In this document: piece after piece, positions 32,504 through 41,940 of the stretch
How positions within the stretch are numbered: position 1 is the stretch's first letter
Layout: every line of letters begins with the position of its first letter
DNA from: Clostridia bacterium
Lineage (GTDB): Bacteria; Bacillota; Clostridia; Acetivibrionales; JAFADI01
Direction: 5' to 3'
DNA length: 55,201 nt
Assembly (NCBI GenBank): GCA_026418695.1
Contig: JAOAAU010000062.1
Span: 1-55,201 of the forward strand
The notes under the pieces: model-generated
Told to the model about the DNA's origin: nothing
The model's input: the letters and a program-made list of their open reading frames with translations, nothing else
The model's database searches: none
Translations under genes and position numbers: made by a program

Positions 32504-33487
32504 TTATCTTGGTCTGATCCTGATTTCCATCCAGTCAAATCCGATCCAGTCTCCCGGACCTGCATTGGAAGTGTTCACTATTACGATTCTATTGTTTCTT
32601 CTAAGATTACGGATTCTGAAGGTAAGCTCTCTCCAATTCGTAAACCGGCCGCCAGCTGGCGTACCATGTTCAAGAGGTACACGACCGGTATGAACTGTCG
32701 TTCCATTTACAGTGATGGTTGCAGAATACCTGTTGGCTGCAACGGTATAGTGGTCATCAAGAACAGCACGGATGACCAGGTCTGCCCGTACGTTTCCGGT
32801 GACAAAGCCCTGAGGCAGGTCAAAAGTCCAGGTTCCGCGGTCGCCGGTATAAAGAATATCTGCGTTGTCACTTGGATTGCCGTATCTTGGATATCCGGTA
32901 AGTTCCTTGAAAAGTGATGCAGTAACTACCGGCGGATTGTTGCTGAGTACAGGAACTCTCACTTCCTCAGTTCCGAAAGGAAGATCAAGATCTGCACCTC
33001 CACCGTCGTCCATCATATCCATTTCCGGCATACCGCCCATATTGGGCATAACATTCGGCATCATGTTCGGCATGATATTTGGCATAGCACTTGGCATTAT
33101 GTTCGGCATCATATTGGGCATTGTGCTGGGCATGATGTTTGGCATGGCGTTCGGCATCGTGCTGGGCATGATATTTGGCATAGCACTTGGCATTATGTTC
33201 GGCATCATATTCGGCATCATGTTTGGCTGCATGTTCGGCATCATGTTTGGCTGCATCTGAAACGGACAAAGGGGCATGGTTGTTTGGGCAGGCATCACAG
33301 GCATCATGGGCATCATATTGGGCTGGGACGGCTGCAGCAGTTGGGGCTGAACTTCTTCAGCGGGCATTTCAGCCTCAGGAAGCTCTTCTGCAGCAGGCAT
33401 GACTTGAGGGAATGGCATTGGCGCTGCTGGTTGAATGTTCTGATTCTGTCTGCCATATGAAAAGGGATAATTGTAATAAGGCATCAT
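32504..33487 (-). CDS. Met-Pro-Asn tetrapeptide-repeat protein, possibly spore surface
   Basis: A 327-residue protein in three parts: a Pro/Gln/Met-rich start (MMPYYNYPFSYG..., 1-75), about seventeen x-M-P-N or x-M-P-S tetrapeptides (about 77-150), and a folded C-terminal beta domain (about 175-327) with TFDLPQGFVTGNVRADLVIRA and GDWIGFDWMEIRIRP segments. No signal peptide. Composition and spore-former context suggest a spore coat or exosporium protein, but this is inference. The start has GAGGAGG 7 bases upstream. Confidence 0.75.
   Translation of the reverse strand: MMPYYNYPFSYGRQNQNIQPAAPMPFPQVMPAAEELPEAEMPAEEVQPQLLQPSQPNMMPMMPVMPAQTTMPLCPFQMQPNMMPNMQPNMMPNMMPNIMPSAMPNIMPSTMPNAMPNIMPSTMPNMMPNIMPSAMPNIMPNMMPNVMPNMGGMPEMDMMDDGGGADLDLPFGTEEVRVPVLSNNPPVVTASLFKELTGYPRYGNPSDNADILYTGDRGTWTFDLPQGFVTGNVRADLVIRAVLDDHYTVAANRYSATITVNGTTVHTGRVPLEHGTPAGGRFTNWRELTFRIRNLRRNNRIVIVNTSNAGPGDWIGFDWMEIRIRPR
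33071..33211. repeat. 12-bp-unit tandem repeat array in the MPN protein gene
   Basis: Coding repeats of 12 bp. A block at 33071-33115 is repeated without change at 33167-33211, an offset of 96 bp or eight units, showing recent internal duplication. Confidence 0.85.
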
Positions 33488-33593
33488 GTCGTTTCCTCCT
33501 CGAAGATATCATTGTAAGCGTGTTCTTTTTGACAAAACAATCAAAGACTTTCTACTTACATAATATTCTGAGGGAAATTTTATGTTACCGTTT

Positions 33594-35372
33594 TCAACTA
33601 CGTTTTTTAGTACCGGTTCGGGGTACAGGAGTGGCAGGTTTAGGCTGCGGTTTTGGCGGAGGCGGCTCAGCAAGCCGAATGGTATATCTTGTGATGGTAT
33701 TGGGAGTAATGAAAATACTAACCGGGGAAGGCAACTGATACTTCTTGGGGAAATCTGCCTCTGTAAAAACAGCAGCATAATTGCCTTCGTTGAGTTTAAA
33801 CACCGCAATGCCTTCAGAATTTGTTTTTGAAAAAACGGAGTCCGGATTCCCAGGTGCAGAAACCAGACCGGGAATGGTTACTTGCAATTCGGGAACAGGG
33901 TTATTATCCTTATCCAGAACTTCGATCTCTGCAATACCCCAGTTTTGCTTATGTATTTCCGGAATTTTATCGATGTTCACAGTAATAATGGTTGTACCGG
34001 CGGTTTTAAGATCAATAAAAAAGGGTGAAGGAATTTGAAATCCGGCAGGAAAATCAGACTGGATGAAGCTCACCCGGAAAGTGCCTTCATCCAGAATAAA
34101 TTTTGTAATTCCCTGTTCGTCCGTTGGTACTGTTTCATTGAATTCTTTTTTCAGAAGGGCGGAAGTACCGGTAATATTGATCGGTGTGTTTGTAACTGCC
34201 GTACCCCGCTGCGCATCGACCAACTTGATTTGAAGAGCGTAGATGGTGTCGTTCTTTGCAGAAATCACCTGGGTTACTTTGTTGGTGGTTTTCATTTTAT
34301 CCAGCACGGTTGACAAATCTCTGGAGTCCAAACCGCTTTTAAACGCATATACCTTATAAGTCATCCCACTGATCAGTCCCAAAAAGAGAACCACAAAAGC
34401 AGTATATCCTAGAACCATCCTCCAGCTTTTTTTAGATGGTTCAGGTGCTTTGGTATCGGAGGCTGCTCTTGAAAGTATTGACGGCAATCTCTTTTCCAGG
34501 TGCTTCATCAAGAAGGAAAAAACTGCGGCCATTGCACTGCAAACCAAGAGGTAAACCGAGATATTGATAATGCAATCCCGCATATAGGAAATAATCACCT
34601 CTGCCCGAATCGGAAGGGACATGGCAATGAACTTGACATTTGCAGGCAGAAACAGCCAGCTGTAAATCATCAGTCCCACACCACTGAGCAGGGTAAGGAC
34701 ACCGGCAAAAATAAAAACGGTCTGGATCCATTTCAGCATTTCCTTGGCGCTTCTGCTTGAAAGTATGCCGAAGAGCAGTAAAAACAGGAAAACAAGCAAA
34801 GCAAAATCAGGAGAACTGCTGAGGATATAATAAATCAGTTTTATTATGACAAACTGGTCCGTAATATCACTTCGATTGATATAAAGTAAGATTGCGCTCA
34901 AGTTGATCTTCTCGATTTTTGAGATGGTTTCTACCGAAAGCTTATTATCCCCAGCCTTCTCTTTTGTATTTTCAGGTTCATATTTTGCAAAACTTCCGAG
35001 ATAAATATCCGGAAGAAACATCCGCTTTCCGTTGAAGTATTGGAAGGAGTCTTCACGGATATTGTCCAGGTTTGAGCTTACCATCTCAGGGGTTACGGAT
35101 TTTTCGATCATAGAGAAGATATCTTTATGCTGCTCATAATCCTTGGGCGAATTTTTCTTGAACCCGTCAATAAAGCCATCCATGGAATTCTTGATTACAT
35201 GGTAGGTCTGGGCGTATAAATCGTTTTTGACAAACAACTGCTTGTGAAAACCGGGATTCAAAAGCAGCTTGTTGATTCCGAAAGTCGACAAGGCGATAAA
35301 CAGTACCATTCCGGCCAAAATCAAGGACGCAATATAATTGATCTTTTTGGTGCGTTCGATATATTGTTTCAT
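33594..35372 (-). CDS. Polytopic membrane protein with two Cna-B-like C-terminal domains
   Basis: A 592-residue protein. TM1 lies at about 13-33, followed by an outer helical domain (about 35-175), TM2-TM4 (about 187-290), a short inner loop, TM5 (about 325-345) and a long C-terminal outer region. That region contains two similar beta domains (about 385-465 and 475-565), each ending in F-x-L-x-E-G-x-Y/F-x-x-x-F-x-x-x-D-F-P-x-x-Y/F-Q-x-P-S-P, like Cna-B/carboxypeptidase-regulatory folds, then a Pro-rich tail (PPPPKPQPKPATPVP). ATG 35372 follows GGAGG. Family role unknown; envelope protein. Confidence 0.75.
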   Translation of the reverse strand: MKQYIERTKKINYIASLILAGMVLFIALSTFGINKLLLNPGFHKQLFVKNDLYAQTYHVIKNSMDGFIDGFKKNSPKDYEQHKDIFSMIEKSVTPEMVSSNLDNIREDSFQYFNGKRMFLPDIYLGSFAKYEPENTKEKAGDNKLSVETISKIEKINLSAILLYINRSDITDQFVIIKLIYYILSSSPDFALLVFLFLLLFGILSSRSAKEMLKWIQTVFIFAGVLTLLSGVGLMIYSWLFLPANVKFIAMSLPIRAEVIISYMRDCIINISVYLLVCSAMAAVFSFLMKHLEKRLPSILSRAASDTKAPEPSKKSWRMVLGYTAFVVLFLGLISGMTYKVYAFKSGLDSRDLSTVLDKMKTTNKVTQVISAKNDTIYALQIKLVDAQRGTAVTNTPINITGTSALLKKEFNETVPTDEQGITKFILDEGTFRVSFIQSDFPAGFQIPSPFFIDLKTAGTTIITVNIDKIPEIHKQNWGIAEIEVLDKDNNPVPELQVTIPGLVSAPGNPDSVFSKTNSEGIAVFKLNEGNYAAVFTEADFPKKYQLPSPVSIFITPNTITRYTIRLAEPPPPKPQPKPATPVPRTGTKKRS

Positions 35373-35639
35373 TTTTTCCTCCGGAATTTCAGAATAAAAG
35401 AAGATCATGGATTATATATATTATACCACTCTGCAATCGCAGTTAAAAATAAGAAATATATTCCGTTGGTCCGGTGCAAGGAAATAAAGGTATAAATTTC
35501 CGGTTCTGCGCATTAAAATGTATTGCAGGCTTTTTTGTGCACCAGTCAAACGACTTCAAATTTACGCCAGGTGTTTTACTCCCGAGCGTTCTAAACAAAT
35601 TCTGTCGGCAGTATCTATTAAAAAAGGGGGCAAAAAACG

Positions 35640-37568
35640 ATGATCCAAAAAGATATCTCAAGTATCATAAGGAAAGACCGGGAAGAAAGGAAGACTAGGC
35701 AGTTTCAAGGCACCTTTCTGGACTATATTGAAAAGGTGAAAGAGAATCCGGACATTCCTATGCTTTCGCACCAAAGAATGTATAACCTCATTACACAGCC
35801 GGGAGTTGAAGTTGTAAGAACAGATGAAAACCCAAGGCTCAGAAGGATTTATGGGAATGATATTATTAAAAAGTACAGGTTTTTCGAAGGCGATTTTTTC
35901 GGAATAGATAAAACCATCATGAAGCTTGTCCGGTATTTTCACTCTGCAGCCATGGCCGGTGAAGAATCACGACAGGTTCTTTATATGGTAGGTCCTGTCG
36001 GCTCAGGAAAGTCCTCGCTGATGGAGGCACTAAAAAGAGCTCTGGAAATGAGTCCGCCAATCTATGCATTAAAGGATTGCCCGATTAGGGAAGAACCTCT
36101 GCATCTTGTTCCAAAGCACCTGAGAAAAGAATTTGAAGATATATTGAACGTTCGCATTGAAGGGGATCTGTGCCCTGTCTGCCGTTACCGGCTGAAATAT
36201 GAGTTCAATGGTGAATATGAGAAGTTCCCTGTTGAAGATGTAGGATTTTCAATCCGGGCACGTAAAGGGATCGGGGTTGTACCGCCGGTGGATCCCAATA
36301 ACCAGGATACCAGTGTGTTGATTGGAAGTGTGGATATTTCAAAAATCGACTTGTATCCGGAAGACGACCCGCGGGTGTTGTCTCTGAACGGCGCTTTCAA
36401 TGTTGGCAATCGAGGCATCGTTGAGTTTATTGAAGTCTTTAAAAATGAAACAGAATACCTGCATACCATGATTACTGCCACACAGGAAAAGTCCATTCCA
36501 TCTCCTGGCAAGGGCTCCATGATTTACTTTGACGGTATTATCCTGGCCCATTCCAATGAAGCCGAATGGAACAAATTCAAGTCCGACCATACCAATGAGG
36601 CGATACTGGACAGAATCGTCAAAATTGAAATTCCTTACTGCCTGGAACTGAATGAAGAAATCAAAATCTATGAGAAGATTCTTAAAAAGAGCAAATTTAA
36701 AGCCCATATTGCACCGCATACCATTGAGGTGGCTTCCATGTTTGCCATCCTGACAAGACTTACGCCCTCCAGTAAAGTAGATCCCATGACCAAGCTGAAG
36801 ATCTATAACGGAGAGGAAATTATCGAAAAGGGTATGACCAGAAAGATCGATATTTTTGAATTGAAGGATGAAGCGGCAAGGGAAGGGATGTCGGGAATCT
36901 CTACAAGGTTCATTATGAAAGCCTTGGATACCACACTTTCAGAGTCGGAACATGAATGCATCAACCCTATTTCGGTCATGGAGACCCTTGTCAGGTCTGT
37001 AAAGGAACTGGCTGTCAGTGATGAAGAAAAAACCAGGTACTTGAGATTTATACAGGATGCTATTCGAAAGGAATTCAACAAGACTCTGGAAAAAGAGATC
37101 ACCAAGGCGTTTATCCATGGTTACAGAGAACAGGCCGAAAGCCTATTTAATAATTACCTGGATCATGCCGAGGCTTTTGTTAATAAAACAAAGATCAAGG
37201 ACAGAAACACCGGGGAAGAACTGGAACCGGACGAAAAATTCCTGCGTTCCATCGAGGAGCAGATCGGAATCACAGATTCTTCTGCCAAAGGCTTCAGAGC
37301 AGATGTCACCGCCTATATGTTTTTCGTTCTGAGAAATGGCGGAAAATTGGATTTTGATAGCTATGAACCATTGAAGGAAGCCATCGAGAAAAAGCTTACG
37401 GCTTCTGTCAGGGAACTGAGCCGTGTAATCACACAGTCCAAGGTGCGTGATAAGGAACAAAGCGAAAAATATAATGCGATGGTGGAAGAAATGAAGAAGA
37501 ACGGATATTGCGACCACTGCTGCAATGTTATTCTGAAATATGCGGCCAACAACCTATGGAAAGATTAG
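35640..37568 (+). CDS. prkA: PrkA serine protein kinase/AAA protein
   Basis: A 642-residue PrkA/YeaG-family protein. The AAA-type domain has Walker A GPVGSGKSSL (residues 118-127), and a C-terminal PrkA domain covers about 390-630 with R-F-I-M-K-A-L-D sensor-like motifs. B. subtilis PrkA acts in sporulation, and recent work also gives it ATP-dependent protease activity. It opens a three-gene operon with yhbH (12 bp later) and spoVR. Ribosome binding site AAAAGGGGG. No sigma-factor promoter could be assigned with confidence. Confidence 0.95.
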   Translation: MIQKDISSIIRKDREERKTRQFQGTFLDYIEKVKENPDIPMLSHQRMYNLITQPGVEVVRTDENPRLRRIYGNDIIKKYRFFEGDFFGIDKTIMKLVRYFHSAAMAGEESRQVLYMVGPVGSGKSSLMEALKRALEMSPPIYALKDCPIREEPLHLVPKHLRKEFEDILNVRIEGDLCPVCRYRLKYEFNGEYEKFPVEDVGFSIRARKGIGVVPPVDPNNQDTSVLIGSVDISKIDLYPEDDPRVLSLNGAFNVGNRGIVEFIEVFKNETEYLHTMITATQEKSIPSPGKGSMIYFDGIILAHSNEAEWNKFKSDHTNEAILDRIVKIEIPYCLELNEEIKIYEKILKKSKFKAHIAPHTIEVASMFAILTRLTPSSKVDPMTKLKIYNGEEIIEKGMTRKIDIFELKDEAAREGMSGISTRFIMKALDTTLSESEHECINPISVMETLVRSVKELAVSDEEKTRYLRFIQDAIRKEFNKTLEKEITKAFIHGYREQAESLFNNYLDHAEAFVNKTKIKDRNTGEELEPDEKFLRSIEEQIGITDSSAKGFRADVTAYMFFVLRNGGKLDFDSYEPLKEAIEKKLTASVRELSRVITQSKVRDKEQSEKYNAMVEEMKKNGYCDHCCNVILKYAANNLWKD

Positions 37569-37580
37569 GAGGCGGCGCAT

Positions 37581-38849
37581 ATGGCGATATTCAAGGAATT
37601 CAACAGCAATGGGCGGGACCGCTCCGCTGAAGACCGGCATCGTCACAGGGAACTCGTTGAGGAATCCATCAAGAAAAACCTGGGGAATATCATCGCGGAA
37701 GAGAGTATTATCGGACAGAATAAGGATAAAAAGATCAAAATTCCCATCAAAGGGATCAAAGAATACCAGTTTATCTATGGAAAAAACTCCCCCGGGGTAG
37801 GTTCCGGAGATGGGACGGAAAAAAGAGGGGATGTCATCGGGGAGGATAAGACAGGCCAAAAGGGGCAGGGCTCCGGTCAGGCGGGAAATCAGGAAGGGGA
37901 AGATATTTACGAGACAGAGGTCACCATTGAAGAACTGATAAATTATCTTTTTGAAGACCTCAACCTTCCGGATATCGATAAGAAAAAGCTGTCGGAGCTT
38001 GATTCCATCAAAAGCTTCAGAAAACTGGGATTTCAGAGGAAAGGCATTCCCCCCCGGCTTGCAAAACGGCGTTCCGTTATTGAGAAAATTAAGAGAAAGC
38101 AAGCCTTTAAAAGGGACTATCAAGAGTTCTACGAAGAGCAGAAGTCAAATGATAAGGCAGTAGAGGATGAGGAACTTGATCCCATGGACGAAATGGAAGA
38201 AACCGATGATAGCGGGGAAGTGTTGATTCCTGAATCGGAAGAAAAACAGCGGTTTCCTTTCATGGAGGATGATTTGCGGTACCATCGCGTCAGGGTTACG
38301 CACAAAAAGGATTTCAACGCTGTCGTCATCTGCATCATGGATGTTTCGGGTTCCATGGACCAGACAAAAAAATATATTGCCAGAAGCTTTTATTTTCTTC
38401 TTTACCAGTTTATCCGGTTGAAATACTCCAACGTGGAAGTGGCTTTTGTTGCGCATACGACCGTTGCTAAAGAAGTGAATGAAGACGAGTTCTTCCATAA
38501 GGGCGAATCCGGGGGAACTTATATCAGCAGCGGATATGAGAAGGCTCTGGAGATTATTGAACAAAGATATAACCCTACGAACTGGAATATTTACGCTTTT
38601 CACTGCAGTGACGGCGATAACTGGACAGAAGACAACAAGAGAGCTGTGGAATACGCACACAAGCTTTGTGAGGTCTGCAACCTGTTTGGATATGGTGAGA
38701 TCGTACCGGGATACTATTCTACCAGCAGCACCATTAAGTCCGAATATCAGAGGAATATCAAGTCCAAAAACTTTGCAATCGTCACCATGCAGAAAAAGGA
38801 TGACGTATTTCAGGGGCTCAAAAAGCTGCTGGAAAAAGAAGGCGAGTAA
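37581..38849 (+). CDS. yhbH: YhbH/YeaH family (DUF444) sporulation protein
   Basis: A 422-residue DUF444 protein. The N-terminal half is charged and low in hydrophobics (Gly/Asp-rich linker at about 70-115); the C-terminal half is a von Willebrand A-like domain with the metal-ion-dependent adhesion motif D-V-S-G-S-M (about 254-259) and FHCSDGDNW (about 342-350). Second gene of prkA-yhbH-spoVR, with a clear AGGAGG site. Homologues YeaH (E. coli) and YhbH (B. subtilis) work with PrkA in stress or sporulation. Confidence 0.95.
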   Translation: MAIFKEFNSNGRDRSAEDRHRHRELVEESIKKNLGNIIAEESIIGQNKDKKIKIPIKGIKEYQFIYGKNSPGVGSGDGTEKRGDVIGEDKTGQKGQGSGQAGNQEGEDIYETEVTIEELINYLFEDLNLPDIDKKKLSELDSIKSFRKLGFQRKGIPPRLAKRRSVIEKIKRKQAFKRDYQEFYEEQKSNDKAVEDEELDPMDEMEETDDSGEVLIPESEEKQRFPFMEDDLRYHRVRVTHKKDFNAVVICIMDVSGSMDQTKKYIARSFYFLLYQFIRLKYSNVEVAFVAHTTVAKEVNEDEFFHKGESGGTYISSGYEKALEIIEQRYNPTNWNIYAFHCSDGDNWTEDNKRAVEYAHKLCEVCNLFGYGEIVPGYYSTSSTIKSEYQRNIKSKNFAIVTMQKKDDVFQGLKKLLEKEGE

Positions 38850-38869
38850 AATCAGCTGAAAGGTAATAG

Positions 38870-40312
38870 TTGAGAGAGGACAGTTATAAAAAACCAATTA
38901 TCAATGGATTGGCGGTGGAAGTATTGGCTGATTACAGCATCAAGGAACTCGAAACCTGGAATGAGCGGATAGAGAAGCTGGCCCGGAGTTTCGGATTGGA
39001 TTACTACGAGCAGGAATTTGAAATCGTCAGCTATGAAGATATGATTTGCTTCGAAACCTATATTGGGATGCCGTCGCATTACAATCACTGGAGCTACGGG
39101 AAGCATTACGAAAGGACAAAAACCCTCAATCGTTATAACCTGACCGGACTGCCCTATGAAATGGTCATCAACTCCGATCCCTGCATCGCATACCTGATGA
39201 AAGACAATACCTTGCTCCTGCAGATTCTTACCATTGCTCACGTATATGGGCACAACGATTTTTTTAAGAACAACCGGCTTTTTAAATTTGGAACGAGGGC
39301 TGATTATACTGTTGAGATGTTCAAGAACCATGCGAATCGGGTCAGGGGATATCTTGCAGACCCAAGCATCGGGTATCCCAAGGTGGAAAAAATATTGAAT
39401 GCCGCTCATGCAATAAAATATCAAACATCAAGGGTTATCGGCATCAGGAAGGAATCTGAGGAGGAGAAAAGGCAAAAGCTGATTATGAAGCATCAGGCTC
39501 CCAAAAGTGACCATCCTTTGCTTGAGCCGGGGTATGCCATCGAAGAAGTTCCTTTGAACCTCAAGAAAATTCCGCTTGAGCCGGAAGAGGACCTGCTGCT
39601 GTTTTTATCCAAATACAGCCGGCTGAAGGAGTGGGAAAAGGATTTGCTGGACATCGTACGGTATGAGACCCAGTATTTTATCCCACAAATTGAGACAAAG
39701 ATTATGAATGAGGGCTGGGCCAGCTTTTGGCATTATACCATCCTCAAAAACCTGGATCTTCCCCAGGGGCTGCATATGGAATTTCTAAAAAGGCACAACC
39801 AGGTGATCCGGCCGCTGGAAGGCCGAATCAATCCATACTATATCGGATTTAAGATATTGGAAAATCTGGTTGAGAAGAATCAGGGAGATTACAAAAAGAT
39901 ATTTGAGATCAGGGAGATTGAAAGGGATCAGTCCTTCTTGCGAAGATACCTGACTCAGGAACTTTGTACCGAAATGAACCTGTTCGAATACGTTAAAAGC
40001 GGCAATGAATATGTCATCTCCGAGGTTTCGGATGAAGAAGGCTGGAGAATGGTACGGGATTCTCTGGCGTCTTCTGTAGGGATGGGGGGTATTCCTGCCA
40101 TCAGTGTCGTGGAATGGATCCAGAAGGACAACACCCTGCTGCTGGAACACCAGTATGACGGCAGAGAATTGGAGATGAACTATGCATATGAGACCCTCAA
40201 ACATACGGTAGACCTATGGGACGGCAAGGTAATGCTGGAAACTTATCTTGAAGATAAGAGAAAGATCATCATTTGTGATGAAGATAAAAGAATCAGCATT
40301 GTGAATGCTTAG
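38870..40312 (+). CDS. spoVR: SpoVR family protein
   Basis: A 480-residue SpoVR/YcgB protein. Recognisable blocks are YEDMICFETYIGMPSHYNHWSYGK (in parts, about 52-80), IAHVYGHNDFFKNN (about 122-135) with conserved His, and MNEGWASFWHYTIL (about 280-293). SpoVR is needed for proper spore cortex in B. subtilis; its biochemical action is unknown. The start is TTG 38870 behind GAAAGG, with no ATG near. The 20-bp gap after yhbH and following terminator define the operon end. Confidence 0.95.
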   Translation: MREDSYKKPIINGLAVEVLADYSIKELETWNERIEKLARSFGLDYYEQEFEIVSYEDMICFETYIGMPSHYNHWSYGKHYERTKTLNRYNLTGLPYEMVINSDPCIAYLMKDNTLLLQILTIAHVYGHNDFFKNNRLFKFGTRADYTVEMFKNHANRVRGYLADPSIGYPKVEKILNAAHAIKYQTSRVIGIRKESEEEKRQKLIMKHQAPKSDHPLLEPGYAIEEVPLNLKKIPLEPEEDLLLFLSKYSRLKEWEKDLLDIVRYETQYFIPQIETKIMNEGWASFWHYTILKNLDLPQGLHMEFLKRHNQVIRPLEGRINPYYIGFKILENLVEKNQGDYKKIFEIREIERDQSFLRRYLTQELCTEMNLFEYVKSGNEYVISEVSDEEGWRMVRDSLASSVGMGGIPAISVVEWIQKDNTLLLEHQYDGRELEMNYAYETLKHTVDLWDGKVMLETYLEDKRKIIICDEDKRISIVNA

Positions 40313-40327
40313 TATGGAAATGGTCCG

Positions 40328-40366
40328 GAGCCGATTTGTACCTCAGGGTACAAATCGGCTCTATTT
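40328..40366 (+). terminator. Strong hairpin ending the spoVR operon
   Basis: GAGCCGATTTGTACC pairs perfectly with GGTACAAATCGGCTC around four bases. The T tract is short (CTATTTG). Confidence 0.8.
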
Positions 40367-40448
40367 GTGTGAAGAGGGTGTTGGAAAAGAAAGATAAAGA
40401 TGTTATAATGACTTTTGTCGAGAAATGTAAAATTTTGAATTAATTTTT

Positions 40449-40477
40449 TTGACAATAATAAAAAATACTAATACTAA
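40449..40477 (+). promoter_or_regulatory. Promoter of purine nucleoside phosphorylase gene
   Basis: TTGACA (40449-40454), 17-bp spacer, TACTAA (40472-40477). Confidence 0.7.
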
Positions 40478-40534
40478 ACCTCTTCTTGGGCTTATACAAA
40501 CTAACCGGTACATTCCGTGACATGGAGGAAGCAG

Positions 40535-41365
40535 ATGGAAGACATACATTTGAAGGCATCGGAGACTGCTGCTTATATTAAACAAAAAATTCGAACAATT
40601 CCTGAAATCGCCGTTGTTTTAGGTTCAGGACTTGGACCGCTGGTTGACCGTATGGATCATACTTTGGAGATTTGCTATCAGGAGATTCCGAATTTTCCGG
40701 TAACAACCGTAGAGGGACATGCTGGCAAACTGATCATCGGGCATCTGGGTGAAAAGCAGATTTTGGCCATGCAAGGCCGGTTTCATTACTATGAAGGCTA
40801 TGACAGCGAGCAGGTTACTTTTGCAGTCAGGGTATTTAAACTTTTGGGAATCAATAACCTGCTGGTAACCAACGCGGCCGGAGGAATCAATGAGAGCTTC
40901 AAGCCGGGAGATTTAATGCTGATCAAGGACCATATCAGCTTTTTCGCACCCTCACCCTTAAGGGGAAGAAACATCAGCGAATTTGGTGTCCGTTTTCCGG
41001 ATATGTCCGAGGCATACAACAAAAGCCTGATTGAAGCAGCCAGAAAGGCAGCAGAGAGACTGAATATTGATGTTCAGGAAGGAATCTATGCCTTCGCCCA
41101 GGGACCGATGTTTGAAACTCCTGCGGAAATACGTGCCCTTGGCTTTTTAGGAGCTGATGCGGTAGGAATGTCTACAGTTCCCGAAGTAATTGTGGCACAA
41201 CATTGCGGAATGAAGGCGCTTGGAATATCCTGCATCACCAATATGGCTGCCGGGGTGCTGGGACAGCCGCTGAACCATGAAGAGATCATGGTGATTGCAA
41301 AAGCGGTGGAGGACAAATTTGCGTCGCTGGTAAAAGAGATCGTTAAGGATTGGACACTGAAATAA
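40535..41365 (+). CDS. Purine nucleoside phosphorylase, trimeric class I
   Basis: A 276-residue enzyme converting inosine/guanosine plus phosphate to base and ribose-1-phosphate. Family motifs: phosphate site VVLGSGLGPL (about 27-36), GHAGKLIIGHLG, MQGRFHYYEGY (phosphate-binding Arg/His), VTNAAGGIN, GPMFETPAEIR and the base-specificity CITNMAAG (about 237-244) with Asn. This is the PunA/PNP low-molecular-mass type, specific for 6-oxopurines. ATG 40535 is used because GGAGG lies 6 bases upstream; an earlier GTG has no site. Likely works with the nucleoside importer further right. Confidence 0.95.
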   Translation: MEDIHLKASETAAYIKQKIRTIPEIAVVLGSGLGPLVDRMDHTLEICYQEIPNFPVTTVEGHAGKLIIGHLGEKQILAMQGRFHYYEGYDSEQVTFAVRVFKLLGINNLLVTNAAGGINESFKPGDLMLIKDHISFFAPSPLRGRNISEFGVRFPDMSEAYNKSLIEAARKAAERLNIDVQEGIYAFAQGPMFETPAEIRALGFLGADAVGMSTVPEVIVAQHCGMKALGISCITNMAAGVLGQPLNHEEIMVIAKAVEDKFASLVKEIVKDWTLK

Positions 41366-41392
41366 ATAATATGGATTAAGGGGAATTGTATA

Positions 41393-41671
41393 GTGAAGCA
41401 TTTATTTACATCAGGAGAAATACTTTACAAAAAAAATGTTAAGAAACTGGAGCAGGGAAGTTTTCTAGCCGATACGCTGCAATACGGAGAGGTTGGAGAA
41501 AACACCGTGTTTGAGGCGGAAGGAAATATTGACGACAAACCCGTGATAGTGAAATTTACAATCAAGCAAAGCTGCTGCGAGGAGCTGAAGTTCAAATCCA
41601 TGCTGAAGATCCTGATGCAGTCGGATTTGATGGAGGCAGAGTGGGAGAACTACGAAATTCAAAATCTATAG
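41393..41671 (+). CDS. Hypothetical small protein behind PNP
   Basis: A 92-residue soluble protein starting at GTG 41393 with AAGGGGAA 9 bases upstream. It contains a Cys-Cys pair (QSCCEEL) and alternating beta-like strands, no transmembrane helix, no known motif. It lies 27 bp after the PNP gene and ends before a terminator, so the two form one transcript. Family not recognised. Confidence 0.65.
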   Translation: MKHLFTSGEILYKKNVKKLEQGSFLADTLQYGEVGENTVFEAEGNIDDKPVIVKFTIKQSCCEELKFKSMLKILMQSDLMEAEWENYEIQNL

Positions 41672-41684
41672 AAGTGGAAGCCGG

Positions 41685-41713
41685 GACCGTTCAAAAATGA
41701 ATGGTCTTTTTTT
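41685..41713 (+). terminator. Terminator of PNP operon
   Basis: GACCGTTCA pairs with TGAATGGTC (one G-U), then T7. Confidence 0.85.
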
Positions 41714-41830
41714 ATGACAAAAAATGAACTAAATGGTACTGATAAGAAATTTGCATGCTTAAGGAGGGAGAAAATAAACTCTTAAAATCAAATTTCATTT
41801 AGAAATATGATGAAAATTTTGGGAATCATA

Positions 41831-41859
41831 TTGTATTAATGGAAAATATTGTATATAAT
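41831..41859 (+). promoter_or_regulatory. Promoter of SLH operon
   Basis: TTGTAT (41831-41836), 17-bp spacer, TATAAT (41854-41859), about 75 bases before the first TTG start. Confidence 0.75.
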
Positions 41860-41940
41860 ATGTCTGTTCCGAATATAAAAAGTGAATAGATATGAGAATT
41901 CGATTTAATATTTTGTGTTTTGACTTAAGGGGGAGTTCAT

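Noticed and set aside
32865..33260. Gly/Ile/Met-repeat ORF on the plus strand
   Set aside because: Antisense shadow of the Met-Pro-Asn repeats; no ribosome binding site.
33050..33260. Regular repeats that could look like a CRISPR array
   Set aside because: Units are 12 bp, continuous, in frame and code for tetrapeptides; there are no spacers.
35450..35560. Sigma-G/sigma-E promoter before prkA
   Set aside because: GTATAAA and CATTAAA near 35490-35520 only loosely fit the consensus, so no promoter was annotated.
38145..38897. Minus-strand ORF of 250 codons
   Set aside because: Antisense shadow of yhbH caused by codon bias; no ribosome binding site.
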